DNA from: Oerskovia rustica
GTDB taxonomy: Bacteria > Actinomycetota > Actinomycetes > Actinomycetales > Cellulomonadaceae
Length of the DNA: 64,000 nucleotides
Direction of reading: 5' to 3'
NCBI RefSeq assembly: GCF_014836555.1
Contig: NZ_JACSQQ010000010.1
Coordinates: forward strand, 7,245-71,244
How positions within the stretch are numbered: position 1 is the first letter of the stretch; each line of letters begins with the position of its first letter. Shown here in pieces: positions 61,267 through 64,000 of this stretch. The notes beneath the pieces are model-generated. The model did not search any database, was not told the origin of the DNA, and saw only the letters and a list, made by a program, of their open reading frames with translations. A program made the translations under genes and the position numbers.

Positions 61267-62813
61267 CGGACGTCGACTCCCTTGTCCATGGTCATGTAGT
61301 GCATCAGTGCTTCTTGGGTGGCGTCGGCTCGCGCCACCTCGCCGGTGATCCGGCCCTGGCTCATCGCGTAGACACGGTCGCACAGGCCGATGAGCTCGGG
61401 GAGCTCGGAGGAGATGACGACGACGGCCTTGCCCGCGTCGGCGAGGGCGTTGATGATCGCGTAGATCTCGTACTTGGCACCCACGTCGATGCCGCGCGTG
61501 GGCTCGTCGAGGATGAGGACGTCCGGGTCCGAGTACACCCACTTCGACAGGACGACCTTCTGCTGGTTCCCGCCCGAGAGCTTGCCGGCGATCGCCTCGA
61601 CCGTGGGCGCCTTGATCCGGAAGTCCGTGCGGTAGCGCTCGGCGACCTGGGTCTCGGCCTGCGAGTCGACGACGCCCCAGCGGGACACCTTGCCGAGCGC
61701 GGAGGCGGAGATGTTCTCCCGGATGGTCTGGATGAGGTTGAGACCGTACCGCTTGCGGTCCTCGGTCGCGTACGCGAGCCCGTGGCCGATCGCCTCGGAG
61801 ACGCTGCGCGTCCTGATGGGCGCACCGTTCTTGTAGACGGTCCCGGAGATCTTCGCCCCGTAGGAGTGTCCGAACACGCTCATCGCGAGCTCGGTGCGTC
61901 CGGCCCCCATGAGCCCGGCCATGCCGACGATCTCGCCGGCGCGCACGTGCAGGTTCGCGTGGTCGACGACGACGCGCTCGGTGTCGATCGGGTGGTGCAC
62001 GGTCCAGTCCTCGATCCGCAGCACCTCCTCGCCGATGGTCGGCTCGTGCTCCGGGAAGCGGCTGTCGAGCGAGCGCCCGACCATGCTGCGGATGATGCGG
62101 TCCTCGGTCACGGGCTCGGCGCCCTGAAGGTCGAGGGTCTCGATCGTCGCGCCGTCGCGGATGATCGTCACGCGGTCGGCGATCGCGGCGATCTCGTTGA
62201 GCTTGTGGCTGATGATGATGCAGGTGATCCCGTGGCTGCGGAACTCGTCGATGAGCTTGAGCAGGTGGGCGCTGTCCTCGTCGTTGAGCGCCGCGGTGGG
62301 CTCGTCGAGGATGAGCAGGTCCACGCGCTTGGACAGCGCCTTGGCGATCTCGACGAGCTGCTGCTTGCCGACGCCGATGTCCATCGACTTGGTCGCGGGG
62401 TTCTCGGACAGGCCGACGCGCTCCAGCAGGGCCGCGGCCTCGCTCGTGGTGCGGTGCCAGTCGACGATCCCCGCGGAGGCCTTCTCGTTGCCGAGGAAGA
62501 TGTTCTCAGCGATCGACAGGTGCGGGACGAGCGCCAGCTCCTGGTGGATGATGACGATCCCGCGGGCCTCGCTGTCGCGGATGGTCCTGAACTCGCACGT
62601 CTCGCCGTCCATGACGATCGTGCCGTCGTAGGTACCGTGCGGGTAGACGCCCGACAGCACCTTCATCAGGGTCGACTTCCCGGCCCCGTTCTCCCCGCAG
62701 ATCGCGTGGACCTCGCCCCGGCGCACGTCCAGCGTGACGTCCTGCAGGGCCTTGACGCCGGGGAACTCCTTGGTGATCCCCCGCATCTCGAGGATGTTGC
62801 TCTCGCTGGCCAT
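61263..62813 (-). CDS. mmsA: Multiple-monosaccharide ABC transporter ATP-binding protein
   Basis: A 516-residue ATPase with two fused nucleotide-binding domains, as in MglA/XylG. The first has [24 protein letters not shown] and [11 protein letters not shown]; the second has the degenerate [25 protein letters not shown] and [14 protein letters not shown]. The start has GAGGAG eight bases upstream. It energises sugar import through MmsB with the ChvE-like binding protein encoded just upstream. Confidence 0.95.
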   Translation of the reverse strand: MASESNILEMRGITKEFPGVKALQDVTLDVRRGEVHAICGENGAGKSTLMKVLSGVYPHGTYDGTIVMDGETCEFRTIRDSEARGIVIIHQELALVPHLSIAENIFLGNEKASAGIVDWHRTTSEAAALLERVGLSENPATKSMDIGVGKQQLVEIAKALSKRVDLLILDEPTAALNDEDSAHLLKLIDEFRSHGITCIIISHKLNEIAAIADRVTIIRDGATIETLDLQGAEPVTEDRIIRSMVGRSLDSRFPEHEPTIGEEVLRIEDWTVHHPIDTERVVVDHANLHVRAGEIVGMAGLMGAGRTELAMSVFGHSYGAKISGTVYKNGAPIRTRSVSEAIGHGLAYATEDRKRYGLNLIQTIRENISASALGKVSRWGVVDSQAETQVAERYRTDFRIKAPTVEAIAGKLSGGNQQKVVLSKWVYSDPDVLILDEPTRGIDVGAKYEIYAIINALADAGKAVVVISSELPELIGLCDRVYAMSQGRITGEVARADATQEALMHYMTMDKGVDVR

Positions 62814-62904
62814 GGGTCAGCTCCTCACTCGTCCGTTCCGTGGCGGCCCGTCGCCGCGGCGGTGCCGCGGGTCGGGCGACCGTCTCGCCCGTCGTGCTGC
62901 GCGG

Positions 62905-62948
62905 ACCGTGCCCGGCCCCAGGACTGCTGCCCCGGGGCCGGGCACGGT
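62905..62948 (-). terminator. Stem-loop between binding-protein and ATPase genes
   Basis: Perfect 15-bp stem (62905-62919 with 62934-62948) and 14-base loop, eight bases after the binding-protein stop. Such intercistronic hairpins stabilise or partly terminate mRNA so that the binding protein is made in excess. Confidence 0.8.
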
Positions 62949-62956
62949 GCGTCCGG

Positions 62957-64000
62957 TCAGAGGCCGAGCTTGTCGGCCGTGTAGAAGCCGGAGTCGACGA
63001 GCGTCGTCTGGACGGTGTCGGCGGTCACGACCTGCGGGTCGAGGAGGAACGAGGGCACGACCTTCACGCCGTTGTCGTAGGTCTCGGTGTCGTTGACCTC
63101 GACCTCCTCGCCGTCGACGATCTGCTGGACCATCTTGGCCACCTGGTCGCCGAGCGTGCGGGTGTCCTTCCAGACCGTCATGGCCTGCTTGCCCGCGAGC
63201 ATGTTCTTGACGTTGGCCTCGTCGGCGTCCTGGCCCGTGACGAGCGGCCAGCCCTCACCGGCGGCGTAGCCGCTGCCCTCGAGCGCCTGCTCGATGCCGA
63301 GCGCGAGCGAGTCGTTGGGCGAGAGGACGACGTTCACCTTCTTGTCCGTGTAGAACGAGTTGAGGCGGTTCTCCATCTCGGACTGGGCCTTGGCGGACTC
63401 CCAGCCCTGGATGCCGATCGTGGTCCAGTCGTCGACCGTGGCGGGCGCCTTGCCCGAGGGCACGACGAGCTGGCCCGACTCGACGTAGGGGGTCAGGACG
63501 TCCCAGGCACCCTTGAAGAAGAAGCGGGCGTTGTTGTCGTCGGGCGACCCGGCGAAGGGCTCGAGGTTGAACGGTCCGGCGCCGCCCGCGAGGCCGAGCT
63601 GCTCGGCGATGAACTCGCCCTGGAGCGTGCCGACCTTCTCGTTGTCGAACGTCGCGTAGTAGTCGACGTGCTCCGAGTCGTTGATGAGACGGTCGTACGC
63701 GATGACCGGGATCTCCTCCTTGGCGGCCGCGTCGAGGACCGGGCCGAGCGCCGTGCCGTCGATCGAGGCGATGACCAGCACGTCGGCACCCTGGTTGATC
63801 ATGTTCTGGAGCTGGGTGATCTGCTGGTCGACCTTGTTGTCCGCGTACTGGAGCGTGGTCTCGTAGCCGGCGTCGCCGAGGAGCTCCTCGAGGTGGGCGC
63901 CGTCGTTGTTCCAGCGCTCGAGGCTGCGGGTCGGCATCGCGATGCCGATCAGGGGCGTGTCGCCTCCGCCGGTCTCGCCGCCGCCCGACTCGCTGCCCGC
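62957..64000 (-). CDS. chvE: ChvE-like sugar-binding lipoprotein (5' end outside the window)
   Basis: The C-terminal 347 residues of a periplasmic-binding-protein-type receptor for monosaccharides. The visible part starts in a Gly/Ser/Glu/Thr linker (GSESGGGETGGGD), typical after a lipobox, then IGIAMPTRSLERWNNDG, YADNKVDQQITQLQNMI, VIASIDGTALGPVLDAA and VIAYDRLI, which match ChvE/multiple-monosaccharide binding proteins. The signal peptide and start lie beyond the right edge. It delivers sugars to MmsAB. Confidence 0.93.
   Translation of the reverse strand, partial: AGSESGGGETGGGDTPLIGIAMPTRSLERWNNDGAHLEELLGDAGYETTLQYADNKVDQQITQLQNMINQGADVLVIASIDGTALGPVLDAAAKEEIPVIAYDRLINDSEHVDYYATFDNEKVGTLQGEFIAEQLGLAGGAGPFNLEPFAGSPDDNNARFFFKGAWDVLTPYVESGQLVVPSGKAPATVDDWTTIGIQGWESAKAQSEMENRLNSFYTDKKVNVVLSPNDSLALGIEQALEGSGYAAGEGWPLVTGQDADEANVKNMLAGKQAMTVWKDTRTLGDQVAKMVQQIVDGEEVEVNDTETYDNGVKVVPSFLLDPQVVTADTVQTTLVDSGFYTADKLGL

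Overview
The window is very G+C-rich actinobacterial chromosome. The codons end almost only in G or C, GTG starts are common, stop/start overlaps (ATGA, GTGA) link many genes, and terminators are strong GC hairpins without a T tract. The AdnAB-DUF3152-DUF3107-ferritin-like-DEAD-box block, a mycothiol-type maleylpyruvate-isomerase-fold protein and the rich sugar catabolism suggest a soil or plant-polymer-degrading member of the Cellulomonas/Cellulosimicrobium/Oerskovia group (Micrococcales). I infer this from protein style and gene order; no rRNA is present to confirm it.

Layout. 1-11548 is a conserved housekeeping block: AdnB-like and AdnA-like helicase-nucleases, a DUF3152 metallopeptidase-like protein, TetR, DUF3107, a ferritin-like protein and a DEAD-box RNA helicase with a long leader. 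11703-24707 holds a VOC protein, a GH20 lipoprotein, PHP-MarC, a divergent Lrp/LysE pair, an aldo-keto reductase, an alpha/beta hydrolase, an M24 aminopeptidase, a methyltransferase and a DrrAB-like exporter with its TetR regulator. 24709-30458 holds a stress protein and an amino-sugar/tagatose-type operon (DeoR, SIS isomerase, ROK kinase, PfkB kinase, class II aldolase). 30708-34697 holds MgtE-N/CBS, DUF1003, a mycothiol-type enzyme and Mrp.

35088-43458 is the most unusual island: two consecutive adaptor-ATPase-permease modules of MacAB/YknXYZ type. They are separated by an unrecognised small protein and a cysteine-containing acidic lipoprotein. 43618-46964 is a DeoR-controlled galactose operon in which GalT and GalK are one continuous 831-residue polypeptide. 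46941-57252 holds an MMPL transporter, a 1103-residue secreted multidomain sugar-active protein, an ArsR-like regulator divergent from an MFS exporter, exonuclease III and a second MFS protein. 57350-59638 is glyA-folD behind a ZTP (pfl) riboswitch that gene prediction alone would miss. 60094-64000 is the end of a multiple-monosaccharide ABC importer (permease, ATPase, ChvE-like binding protein).

How it works together. Several units serve carbohydrate use: GH20 releases N-acetylhexosamines, the DeoR-SIS-ROK-PfkB-aldolase operon could take amino sugars or tagatose derivatives to triose phosphates, galTK handles galactose, and the ABC importer brings in monosaccharides. Regulation is unusually readable. 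Many genes have a -10 box exactly six bases before the start codon (leaderless mRNAs), both DeoR genes have 10-bp-phased repeats in front of them, and clear inverted-repeat operators sit in the Lrp/LysE, TetR/ABC and ArsR/MFS control regions. No tRNA, rRNA, CRISPR array, transposase, prophage or restriction system was seen.
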